The position numbers were made by a program, and so were the translations under genes. A model generated the notes under the pieces. The model ran no database searches and was not told the DNA's origin. It saw only the letters and a program-made list of their open reading frames with translations. This document shows, in pieces, positions 37,056 to 45,976 of a DNA stretch of 64,000 nt. The stretch's first letter is position 1. Each line of letters starts with the position of its first letter. Source of the stretch: Pegoplata infirma (Eukaryota > Arthropoda > Insecta > Diptera > Anthomyiidae); assembly GCA_963921195.1 (NCBI GenBank), contig OY992538.1, forward strand, positions 84,815,904-84,879,903. The letters are read 5' to 3'.

Positions 37056-39491
37056 ATGTCAAACATGAATGGCAGAAATCTATACAATTGGTTGGAAGAC
37101 TCGTCGCCACAATTCAGAAGAATCTGTGACAGTACCCCCTCCTTTCCTAATGGATCCTCTTTCCTTGACCACTTTTTGATCAGTGAAAATATACTAGATT
37201 TCAATAATTCAAACTTTTCTATCTCTTCTGTTTCATCTTTTTCTGACCATTTCCCCCTTAAGCTGCAAATTAGCTTACCAAGTTTCGATCTTATATATCT
37301 GCCGCCCCGCTGTTTCACTTCGTTTGAGAAGACTGTATGGAGTGATTTTAAAAGTGATCTCGATGTGGAATTGGCGGGATGTCCTATACCATTAGACAGA
37401 TCCTTGGATGATTCGGAAATTGACTTCTTTATTGAAAATTTTACAAATTGTGTTAATCGTACGGTGGAAGCCCACTCTGAATCAATTGAATTAGGAAACA
37501 GGAAATTTTGTGTTCCAGATGATATTCAGAACCTTTTTAGGATAAAACGATGTTGGCAAAGAAGATTGAAAAAGATCTTTCACAGAAATCTGAATAGAAG
37601 AAATTCTGAATATATGACACTGTCAACGCAGATTAACTTGCTGAAGATAATTATAAAACAAAAAGTTGAAATACATCAAACAAATATGTTTAACGAACGA
37701 TTACAAAACATTAGGCCTGGGACGTCCGCTTACAGACAAATCTATAACGCAATTGGGAATATGAGGAAAGAACAGTTTCCTAAACTTATCGTTGACAATA
37801 ATACTTATGTAGAGGATTCGGATAAGGTTCAACAATTCAGGCACCATTTTTCGCAGTTACCATGCGGTCCTCATATTCCTGATATTGTGTCAACTATCGA
37901 TTCATGCATTTCCCCGTGTGCTTCGAGAATTTATTCTTTTAGTAAGGATTTTCAATCATTCGAAAATACCGATACATCGCATTTTACGAACTCAGTTGAA
38001 GTTGTATCCACCATTGGATTGCTTAATGCCAAAAAATCTGCGGGTGTGGATAAAATTTCTAATTTTCTTATTAAAAAGTTTTCTTTGTATGCCGTTGATT
38101 ATTTAGCAGTTGTTTTTAATAATTGCATTAACAATGGTTACTTTCCGAATTCCTGGAAAGTGGCGAAAATTTATCCGTTGCAAAAGAAGGCAAATTCATA
38201 TGAGATAAATAATGCTAGGCCTATTTCTATGTTGTCCAATTTGGGGAAGCTGTTTGAAAGAATAATAAGGAAGAAAATGGATTTAAATGTTAACGTAGAA
38301 TATATTCAGCAAAATCAATTTGGATTTAAGATAAATCATTCTTCAGCACACGCTTTGCTCAAGTTTCACGATGATGTATTGCAGAATCTCAGACAGGAGC
38401 GTTGCACAGTTGCAGTTTCGTTAGATATAGAGAAAGCTTTCGACCGTGCCTATCAGGATGGTATAATATTTAAGCTTATACAAATAGGATTTTACCCTTT
38501 TATTGTAAAGCTGCTCAAAAGTTTTTTTGAGAGCAGAACTTTCTTTGTTCAAATGAATCTGACTTGTTCTCAACGAGCTCCTGTGTACAGTGGGGTACCT
38601 CAGGGCTCTATTTTAGCTCCCCTTCTCTATAGTATATTAATCTACGATTTTCCTCACTACTTCAATGATTCCCAGAGCATCCTTTACGCTGATGATTCAC
38701 TTGTATATGCCCATGATTCATCACCAAATATTGCATTAGAGCGAGTTTATGCTCATCTAATAGTTATTAATGATTATTATATAAAATGGGGGGTAAAGAT
38801 AAATCCGAATAAATCTGAGGCCATATGCCTAAGGAATCCTTCGGGCAAGTGTCCATATTATGTGGTCCCGCAGAGTAAGCGTTTGAAATTGACATTGAAT
38901 GGCATTAATATTCCTTTCCGTGATAACATCAAATATCTTGGCGTAACGTTCAGTAAACTAGTTAAATTTAATGGTCATGCTCGAAGTGCCAAAACAAGGG
39001 CCTACAAGGTGAAGTCAATGTTTTCTAAACTTTTAATGAATCGTTACTTGAGTAGGGAATCAAAGCTTCTAATTTATAAGGTGAGTATCAGACCTGTTAT
39101 ATTGTATGGGTTTACGATTTGGTTTACCATTTCACCTACGGTTGCTAAAGAGCTCGAAATTATGGAGAGAAGCGTGTTAAGAATGTGTGTTAACCGTAAT
39201 TTCCAGTCATACAATAAAAGATTTTCGAATAGATTTATTTATGAAGAGTCAAATGTCACTCCCTTATTCAACTATGCCCTGACTCTTATGAGAACCTTTG
39301 TACAAAGAACCCAATTCCATGATAATACGTTGATTTCCGACATTTATAGCCGTGAAATAACTTTTAGTTGGTCAGACAACTTTTATATATCCCCTATTGG
39401 GGTGCTTAACGAGGACGCTGGAGCGCTAAGCGATGTTCCACTCCTACCTGAATTTTACAGACAAAACGACCGCACTTGTCATCGTGGCTGA
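37056..39491 (+). CDS. Non-LTR retrotransposon ORF2 (endonuclease C-term + reverse transcriptase), 5'-truncated
   Basis: An 811-codon open frame. The first ~75 residues match the end of an APE-type endonuclease (NGRNLYNWL, then FPNGSSFLDHFL, then FSDHFPL); the catalytic N-terminal half is missing, and in-frame coding reads back only to a TAA about 15 bases upstream of the TGGGGTGAC codons. The reverse transcriptase follows: KSAGVDKISNFLIKKF, NARPISMLSNLGKLFERII, NQFGFK, VSLDIEKAFD (near residue 455), GVPQGSILAPLLY (~513) and catalytic YADD (~544). A C-terminal thumb-like region holds RPVILYG. No RNase H is seen. The exact start is arbitrary because the element is truncated. The reading frame is intact over 2.4 kb, implying a fairly recent insertion. 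The clade is uncertain; the Jockey/CR1 side of the LINE tree is likely. Confidence 0.85.
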   Translation: MSNMNGRNLYNWLEDSSPQFRRICDSTPSFPNGSSFLDHFLISENILDFNNSNFSISSVSSFSDHFPLKLQISLPSFDLIYLPPRCFTSFEKTVWSDFKSDLDVELAGCPIPLDRSLDDSEIDFFIENFTNCVNRTVEAHSESIELGNRKFCVPDDIQNLFRIKRCWQRRLKKIFHRNLNRRNSEYMTLSTQINLLKIIIKQKVEIHQTNMFNERLQNIRPGTSAYRQIYNAIGNMRKEQFPKLIVDNNTYVEDSDKVQQFRHHFSQLPCGPHIPDIVSTIDSCISPCASRIYSFSKDFQSFENTDTSHFTNSVEVVSTIGLLNAKKSAGVDKISNFLIKKFSLYAVDYLAVVFNNCINNGYFPNSWKVAKIYPLQKKANSYEINNARPISMLSNLGKLFERIIRKKMDLNVNVEYIQQNQFGFKINHSSAHALLKFHDDVLQNLRQERCTVAVSLDIEKAFDRAYQDGIIFKLIQIGFYPFIVKLLKSFFESRTFFVQMNLTCSQRAPVYSGVPQGSILAPLLYSILIYDFPHYFNDSQSILYADDSLVYAHDSSPNIALERVYAHLIVINDYYIKWGVKINPNKSEAICLRNPSGKCPYYVVPQSKRLKLTLNGINIPFRDNIKYLGVTFSKLVKFNGHARSAKTRAYKVKSMFSKLLMNRYLSRESKLLIYKVSIRPVILYGFTIWFTISPTVAKELEIMERSVLRMCVNRNFQSYNKRFSNRFIYEESNVTPLFNYALTLMRTFVQRTQFHDNTLISDIYSREITFSWSDNFYISPIGVLNEDAGALSDVPLLPEFYRQNDRTCHRG

Positions 39492-39682
39492 TGGCAATAT
39501 TACAACCTAACACATCTTATAAACAGTCTGCTATGTTCGTAGGGAGTGTGGGAGCTTAGGATCTAACCTATCATTCGAATTTCCGTGGGAAGTCCGTTTT
39601 GAGGGGTCGGTAATTGGGCTCACATAGTTCTACGAACATGGCGGTTTTTTTATAATAGTTTTAAGTAGTTTTAAGTATATTA

Positions 39683-40242
39683 CACTCAAAATAATCCTAC
39701 AGTAAAAAATACAGTAAAAGTGTTATAACTTTAACTATACTACTTTTTTAGTAATTTACAGTATAAATTTAGCTTTACAGTATAAATTTAGTTATTTTTT
39801 TGAAATTGGAATACTTTTAACTTTACTGAATACTGATTTTTTACCGATTTTTTAATAATTTTGTTAGTAATTTTAAAAAATTTGGAAAATTATTTTTGAC
39901 ACCTAATATGGTAAAATTTACATTTTTGAATATTTTTTTTTTTCAAACACACATAGCAAATTTTCGTTGAAAAAAAATAAATGTATGTGTTTTTTAAAAA
40001 TTTCCGAAAAAGATCATTGCCAGTTATCAAGCTCAATAATTATATATTTTTTAAAAAAATTTTATTGTTAAAAAATTTTTCAAACTCGATTTTGGATAGG
40101 TTTTCGCTTTTAAATTTGTTTACCGTTTTTTTATAACTGCGTTAGTAAAAATTGACTAACGCGTTGTAGGGCCCTTTAATACTAACAATTAGTAATAACT
40201 ACCAACTTTTTAGTAAGGAATACTGTAGGATTTCTATGAGTG
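39683..40242. mobile_element. 560-bp TA-flanked MITE, CACTCAAAATAATCC
   Basis: Ends CACTCAAAATAATCCTACAG and CTGTAGGATTTCTATGAGTG are inverted and flanked by TA (39681-39682, 40243-40244). The interior is AT-rich with TTTACAGTATAAATTTAG repeats. It is inserted in the LINE 3' UTR. The CACTC end resembles the MITE at 43,719. Confidence 0.85.
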
Positions 40243-40673
40243 TATGTTTAGTTCTTAGTTTTAAGTTTTTTTATTTTTCTGCTTTTGGGTCCGTGGCCAC
40301 CCTAATACCGTAGTGCCGGGAGCAAGCACTTTCTTAAACATATATTTATCCGCTATATTAAGTATATACCACGCTCTTACGTTAAGCTAGCAAGACGCGT
40401 ACTCTTTCCACTTCATTAGAATAATACACATAGTTCTAAGTACACTCTAATTTAACGTTAAAAAAATAATCCTGTTGTTATTTATTATGAAGTCTCAATA
40501 AAATCTTTACTTACTTACTTACTTGTGTTGATTTTCGATGAATTTTTTCGTTTATTTTTAAGATTTTTTTTTTTTTTTGCTTTTGAAACACCTATTGTTA
40601 ATGAAAACATAATAAGTTTCAAATGAATATGATGTTCAGGTAAAACTAACGAATTAGTGATATTTAAAAAAAA

Positions 40674-40990
40674 AAAAACAAGTAACTAAATTATATTCGG
40701 TCAAGACTGAACACATAATACCCTTAAACCGGGTTTCCGGAAAATGTGTCCAAACATGAATCCAGTTGGAACTTTCTTTTGTTAGAAATTTAATTAGTTT
40801 AAAAACCCACAGAAACTAAATTTAAGTAAAAAATTCTTCTTTTTGTTGACAATAAAATGATTTTACTGAATATCGGGCGAAATTTTTTATAATGGAACTA
40901 AATCTAGTAATTGCTCAACTATTTCCAGATTTGATTAGGTTACACTTTTCAACACAAAAATGTTTTTGGCTAAAGACCAAACAAATATAA
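40674..40990 (+). mobile_element. DINE-like fragment, GGTCAAGACYGA subfamily
   Basis: AACAAGTAACTAAATTATAT is followed by TTCGGTCAAGACTGAAC, ATAATACCC and GGGTTTCCGGAAAATGTGTC. The same order occurs at 52,148 on (CGGTCAAGACCGACC, ATAATACCC, GCTTCCCGGAAAAAATGTCC). Only the 5' ~300 bp is present. Confidence 0.7.
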
Positions 40991-41060
40991 AGTACTCTAA
41001 TAGAAGACTAAAAACCCCCAAGGATTTTGGTAACGTACTTATAGTGTTTTTATGGCCCAT

Positions 41061-43061
41061 TGAAGTTTTTTTTTTTTTGTTCTTAGGCGTCTGGCGTCTG
41101 AGCTAAATAATTTGTTTTGATGTCTTCTGTATATTTTATAAAAAGTATCTTTTATAAAAAGTACCTTTTATAAAAAGTACCTTTTATAAAAAGTACCTTT
41201 CATAAAAAGTACCTTTTATAAAAAGTACCTTTTATAAAAAGTACCTTTTATAAAAAGTACCTTTTATAAAAAGTACCTTTTATAAAAAGTACCTTTTATA
41301 AAAAGTACCTTTTATAAAAAGTACCTTTTATAAAAAGTACCTTCTATAAAAAGTACCTTTTATAAAAAGTACCTTATATAAAAAGTACCTTTTATAAAAA
41401 GTACCTTTTATAAAAAGTACCTTATATAAAAAGTACCTTTTATAAAAAGTACCTTTTATAAAAAGTACCTTTTATAAAAAGTACCTTTTATAAAAAGTAC
41501 CTTTTATAAAAAGTACCTTTTATAAAAAGTACCTTTTATAAAAAGTACCTTTTATAAAAAGTACCGTTTATAAAAAGTACCTTTTATAAAAAGTACCTTA
41601 TATAAAAAGTACATTTTATAAAAAGTACCTTTTATAAAAAGTACCATTTATAAAAAGTAACTTTTATAAAAAGTACCTTTAATAAAATGTACCTTTTATA
41701 AAAAGTATCTTTAATATAAATAACCTACTTTTTTATTTCCTGAAATATTAATCACAGAAACTTTTTATATTTCTTTAAAAAATGGTCCTAGAATCTTAAA
41801 ATTTGTAATGAAGTAGAATTCGGTAAAAAAAACATTCTGGCAAAAATACGTTTTGGGGTTAAATGGCTCAAAAAGTGTTTTTTCGGTACTTTTGATATTT
41901 TCTGACGTAATGGTTCTAGAAGCTTAAAATAGGGAATGTAAATTCCTTTTTGTACTTTTAATATTTGCTGAAACAATGATCCTAGAAGATTTAAATATGG
42001 AATGTAGGATTTTTCGGCGAAGAAAAAAACATTCTGGAAGAGGTACTTTTTGAAAAATTCGTTTCTAACGGATGTACTACTTTTGGTACATTTTTTTCTG
42101 TTCCTATAATAATGACCTTAGAAGCTTGAATTTTGGAATGTAGGAACCTTCGGTGAAAAACACATTCTGCTAAAGTACTTTTTAAAAAATCCGTTTCTAG
42201 AGGAGTAAAAAAGTGTTTTTTGATACTTTTTATATTTCATGAAGTAATGATCCTAGGCACTGAAATTTTGAATGCTGGAAGAAGTTATTTTTGGAAATTC
42301 TGTTTCTAAGGGTCGCGACCGATCGTAAAGGGGATAAAAAAGTGCAAATTTGGTAATTCCTATATTTCTTGAAATAATGGTTCAGAAACTTGATATTTTA
42401 AATATAGGATCACCTACCACAAAAAAAACATTTTTTGGAATCTAATTTTAAGGCTATTAAACTGAAAGCCCCAGAAATAACACCCAAGAGCAATTTAAAA
42501 TTTTAGGGTAAAAGGGGGTAACAGTGGTGTAAAATGGTACTTTTCATATCTATAAGATAAAGACAATAGAACTTTTTATTTCTTTAACGCATATTATACG
42601 GAGCGGAATGAAACTTACATGGAACGAAAGGAGATGGAATTGGAAATAAATGGAGTAGAACGGGGAACGAAATGTAATAGAGCAGGGAACGATATGGAAT
42701 GATACTTTTTACTCAAATTTTCGTATTTAACTTTTTTACTCGACATTTTTCTCTCTATATGTTTTTCCACTCAAGCTTATTTTTATTCCAATTTCTTTTT
42801 TCACTGAAATATTTATTCTCTCAAAATTCCGATATAAGGGCTCGAAAATTGTCAATATCTTTTTTCACCGGAACGAGCATGATAACGTACAAGCGAATTT
42901 ATTCAAATTTTATTATTTAAATTATTCATTGAAACGTCCACAAGTAAATAAAACAAAGACTACGTAAGGGAATTTTTTTGAAATCGATAGAGTAATACTG
43001 ATCCTTCTTTTATCCGGTATTCAATACAACCGGTAACGAAGTACCGGGATGGTAAGCTAGT
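41061..43061 (-). repeat. ACTAG-type element C2, inverted copy
   Basis: On the minus strand it starts ACTAGCTTACCATCCCGGTA at 43,061. A GAACGAAATGGAATG-like segment (42,590-42,700) follows, and then diverged monomers of ~135 bp (TCCTAGAAGCTTGAA, GGAATGTAGGA, AACATTCTGG on the plus strand at 41,790-42,440). It ends in the 16-bp minisatellite. The left limit is approximate. It is the inverted relative of 9774-12988. Confidence 0.7.
41130..41720. repeat. 16-bp minisatellite GTACCTTTTATAAAAA
   Basis: About 37 tandem copies of a 16-bp unit with few point variants (for example CTTATATAAAAA). The motif matches a piece of the ACTAG family C monomer (ATATAAAAAGTACC), and the array lies inside a minus-strand copy of that family, so it probably arose by amplification of part of the monomer. 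Confidence 0.9.
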
Positions 43062-43599
43062 ATGAGGATATATGTTGTGTAACAAAAAAAAAATTTTTTT
43101 TTTTTAATTTTCAATTTTTAAAAAAAAATTTCCAAGTCCTGGACATAATTTTTTTTTTATTGAAAAATATTTAAAAAAAAAAGTTAACAAAATTTTGAAA
43201 AATTTATTACGAAGATTCTAGTTAATTTCCAAAAAAAAAAAAAAACAGTTATTTTACAAAAATGATTTTATTACGAGGATTTATGTTGTTTAACAAAAAA
43301 AAATTTTTTTTTTGTAAATTTACCATTTTGGTTTGTAAATTTACCATTTTTTTTAAAAATATTTACCATTTTTACTTGTAAGTTTAATATTTTTTTTTAT
43401 TTTTCCGGTTTTAAAATAATATTTTTACCAACAAAATTGGTTATTTTACCAATTTTTGGCGCATTCAAAATTACGAGGAAATCCTGGTAATTTTACGAGA
43501 ATTTTACCTACCTCCTATTTTACGAGAATGGCCTCGTAAAATCACAAGATTTTTTGGTAACTTTACAAGGTTTTTTTTTTGAGTGTATTAACACAACGT
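43062..43599. other. Unassigned low-complexity stretch
   Basis: Long A and T runs with AAATTTACCATTTT and TTTTACGAGAATTTTACC motifs, ending TTTTGAGTGTATT. It may be an old MITE with a GAGTG end, but no partner end was found. Confidence 0.4.
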
Positions 43600-43718
43600 T
43601 TATACCCTCCAACCACAGTATGGGGGTATACTCACTTTGTCATTCGATTTGTAACGCATTAAAATATCGGTCGGGGAACCCATAAAGTATGTATATTAAT
43701 AAACCATGATCGATTCTA

Positions 43719-44284
43719 CACTCAGAAAATTATGTAAGTTACTACATGTTAGTTATTTGTATATTTTACAGTAGTTAGTTGTTTTCAACTACAAAGTCAG
43801 TTGTTTTTGTATGAAAAATATCAAACAACTATTTCTGTTAGTTATTTTAAGTCGTTTTTTTGAACAACTAACAAAAAGTACTGTGATGTAGTAACAGTTA
43901 TTTAAAGTAGTTAATTTTATTTATTTTATCTCTGAAAAGTTTTAAAGTTTTTTTTCCAAAAAAAAAAAAAATTTCGTTATTTTTATTTTTCACAACTTTT
44001 TTTTAAAAAAAAACTTGGAAAAATTTGGTCTTCAATTTTTTTTTCTGAAAAATGTTTTGAAAAAAAAAATTATATATTGATTTTTTTATTTTTACTACAT
44101 TTTAGTTGTTTTGACTACAAATGTAAGTAGTTTTTACTACATAAGTCAGTTGTTTTTTGTCAGTTAAAATAACTAACATTGTTAGTTGATTTAACTGAAA
44201 AAGTAGTTGACCCCAAAACAACTTACAAAGTAGTTATTTTAACTGACATTTTCAGTTGATTTTACTAACATAATTTTTTAAGTG
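43719..44284. mobile_element. 566-bp TA-flanked MITE, CACTCAGAAAATTATGT
   Basis: Ends CACTCAGAAAATTATGT and ACATAATTTTTTAAGTG are inverted, with TA on both sides (43717-43718, 44285-44286). The intact DINE sequence GATTCTAAGACATT at 57,129 is the empty site, proving the insertion. The interior consists of TAGTTGTTTT/AACTAACA-type repeats pairing between arms. It is non-coding. Confidence 0.9.
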
Positions 44285-44310
44285 TAAGACATTCATGAAT
44301 GTCTGTCTGT

Positions 44311-45571
44311 TAGAGTTGTCAATTATTCGACTTTCAACTTTGTTCGAATAATTCAAATAATGGTTTTTCCTCGTTCGATCAAACGATTAAAGATCAAAAT
44401 TTATTCGATTAATCGAAGAGAATAACGAATAAAAAAATAATTTTAAAAAATATTTTTATTAACAAAAAAAAATAAACAATTTATATAAAAAATCTTAAAA
44501 TAAGAAAGTTAAAATTTTTATTAACGAAAAAATGTATACAAAACTTAAAAAAAAAATAGTTAAAAGTTAAAAAAACCTAAAAATTGAATAACTGAGATCA
44601 CTTTTAATTAATGGATGTCGATTTTAATACTTGTTGAGAAATAGTTCAAATACAAATTATTATTTGAAGTATTCAGACAAAATATATCATAAATGATTTT
44701 AATTTTTGTCAAATAAGACAATTTAAGTTGTTCTTAAAAAATAAACTTTTAAAAATAAAAAGTTGATTCAATTTTTTTTGCTTTCAAACGATTTTTGGTT
44801 TTATTAAATTAGATTTTGAAAACACTCTTTCGCTAATTGTTGAAGTAGGTGATATAGTAAGAAGAGCATACAAAAGTTTATCTAATTTTTCTGTTCTTTT
44901 TTCAGATTTTCCCAAATATACCATATCGTCTGATATATCGCTGAAGTCCTTTTTATTTTCTGAATTTTTAATACTTTGAATTGAATTATTTTACTCGCAT
45001 AAAAGATTATTATTTTCATTACTAATAACTTCCTCTATTTCAATACTTTTATCTGAATTATTGTGATTACCTTCAACATAAAATAATCTGGAGTATAATT
45101 TTTTTGCATATTCGTTTGTTTCGCTTTTTGGAGAATATTTTAAGAAACATTCATTGCTCGGAAAATTTCCAGAATTTAGAAACTATTAACGTATTTAACA
45201 CTTTTATACGTCTCTCATTAATTCTTATTTTATTACGTTGTAGTAAGTCTGATGCAAAAGAATTATTAATTTTTTCTAAATTATTTATTAAAAACTTGAT
45301 AACTCCCTCTAATTCTATAATGGATGTGCTATCCAGGGCTATGGCTACAATATATTTTAACTTTCCTACATTTTGTATAAAATCTTTCAAAATTTATGAG
45401 AAAAAATCAAATTCTAAGCATTTAGTTAATTAAAAAAAATTGTTCGATTAATCGACATTAATTAATCGATTTATTCGTTATTCGAAAATCGTCATTTTTG
45501 AATTATTCGAACAAGAGTTGGGTTTTGTTTGATCGATTAATCGAATTATTCTTAATCGACTGACAACTCTA
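44311..45571. mobile_element. hAT element with transposase remnant, TSD CTGTCTGT
   Basis: Ends TAGAGTTGTCAATTATTCGA and CGACTGACAACTCTA are inverted. CTGTCTGT flanks both sides (44303-44310, 45572-45579), and this octamer lies in the GTCT tract of the host DINE. Subterminal ATTCGAATAATTCG-like repeats are present at both ends. Inside is a degraded minus-strand hAT transposase C-terminus. At 1.26 kb it is an internally deleted relative of an autonomous hAT. Confidence 0.9.
44784..45390 (-). pseudogene. hAT transposase C-terminal remnant (broken)
   Basis: Translating the minus strand, an open segment from 45,390 to 45,151 ends in LNTLIVSKFWKF. A frameshift near 45,150 then leads to a second segment, which has one stop codon near 45,000 and ends with LLYALLTISPTSTISERVFS at about 44,820-44,880. 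That last block matches the conserved hAT dimerisation region (small-residue-rich stretch, then SERVFS). After another shift, KNRLKAKKIES follows, as in the family. The RNase-H-like catalytic core and the BED zinc finger are not present. This gives direct coding support for the hAT assignment of the enclosing element. It cannot be functional as it stands. Confidence 0.75.
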
Positions 45572-45976
45572 CTGTCTGTCCATCCGTCTGTCTGTAGATG
45601 GCACGACGCAGTCCAAAATAAAAGTGGTAGCCTCCTGAAGTTTGGCACGAATATGTCTTATGGTACTTGGCAGGTTAAGTTCGTAAATGGGCGAAGTCTG
45701 ACCAGGGGGCAAAACTTCCTCCTTGAAGAACTAAACAAACCTCTGAAAAACACCATTTTGTTCATCTTTATTTGCCCCCCACCCCTCCCCCTTTTTAGGG
45801 CGTAGATATTAAAAAAGTTGTTTAAAACCTTATAAAATTGTATAACTTTAGTGCAAAAAGCATAATAAGCACCATCCAACAACAACCACCCTCCCCCCAC
45901 ATTTTTTTTGTAACATGTTGGTGGTTATAAAATATTCAGCACAGCCGAATACAGTGTAAGACAAATTTCAACTTTT

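Larger units (their letters stand above)
37030..40526 (+). mobile_element. 5'-truncated LINE with (TTAC)n tail
   Basis: This covers the ORF2 remnant plus a 3' UTR of about 1 kb, which contains a nested TA-flanked MITE (39683-40242). The 3' end has AATAAA at 40,497, directly followed by TCT and four TTAC units (40,507-40,522), so it ends in a short tandem repeat, not in poly(A). The 5' truncation point near 37,030 is inferred from loss of the endonuclease N-terminus. No target duplication could be fixed. Confidence 0.75.
43600..45964 (-). mobile_element. DINE-like element carrying two nested elements
   Basis: At the left are the terminal hairpin TATACCCTCCAACCACAGTA/TGGGGGTATA, TAACGCATTAAAATATCGG and CATGATCGATTC. 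The middle GTCTGTCTG tract is split by a hAT element, and ATGGCACGACGCAGTCCAAA resumes at 45,598. The right end ATTCAGCACAGCCGAAT is the 5' hairpin. Removing 43719-44284 and 44311-45571 restores the same order of blocks as at 57,017-58,207. It is non-coding apart from the nested transposase remnant. Confidence 0.8.

Noticed and set aside
36971..37318. 115-codon minus-strand ORF
   Set aside because: It is a shadow of the LINE endonuclease/RT frame on the plus strand.
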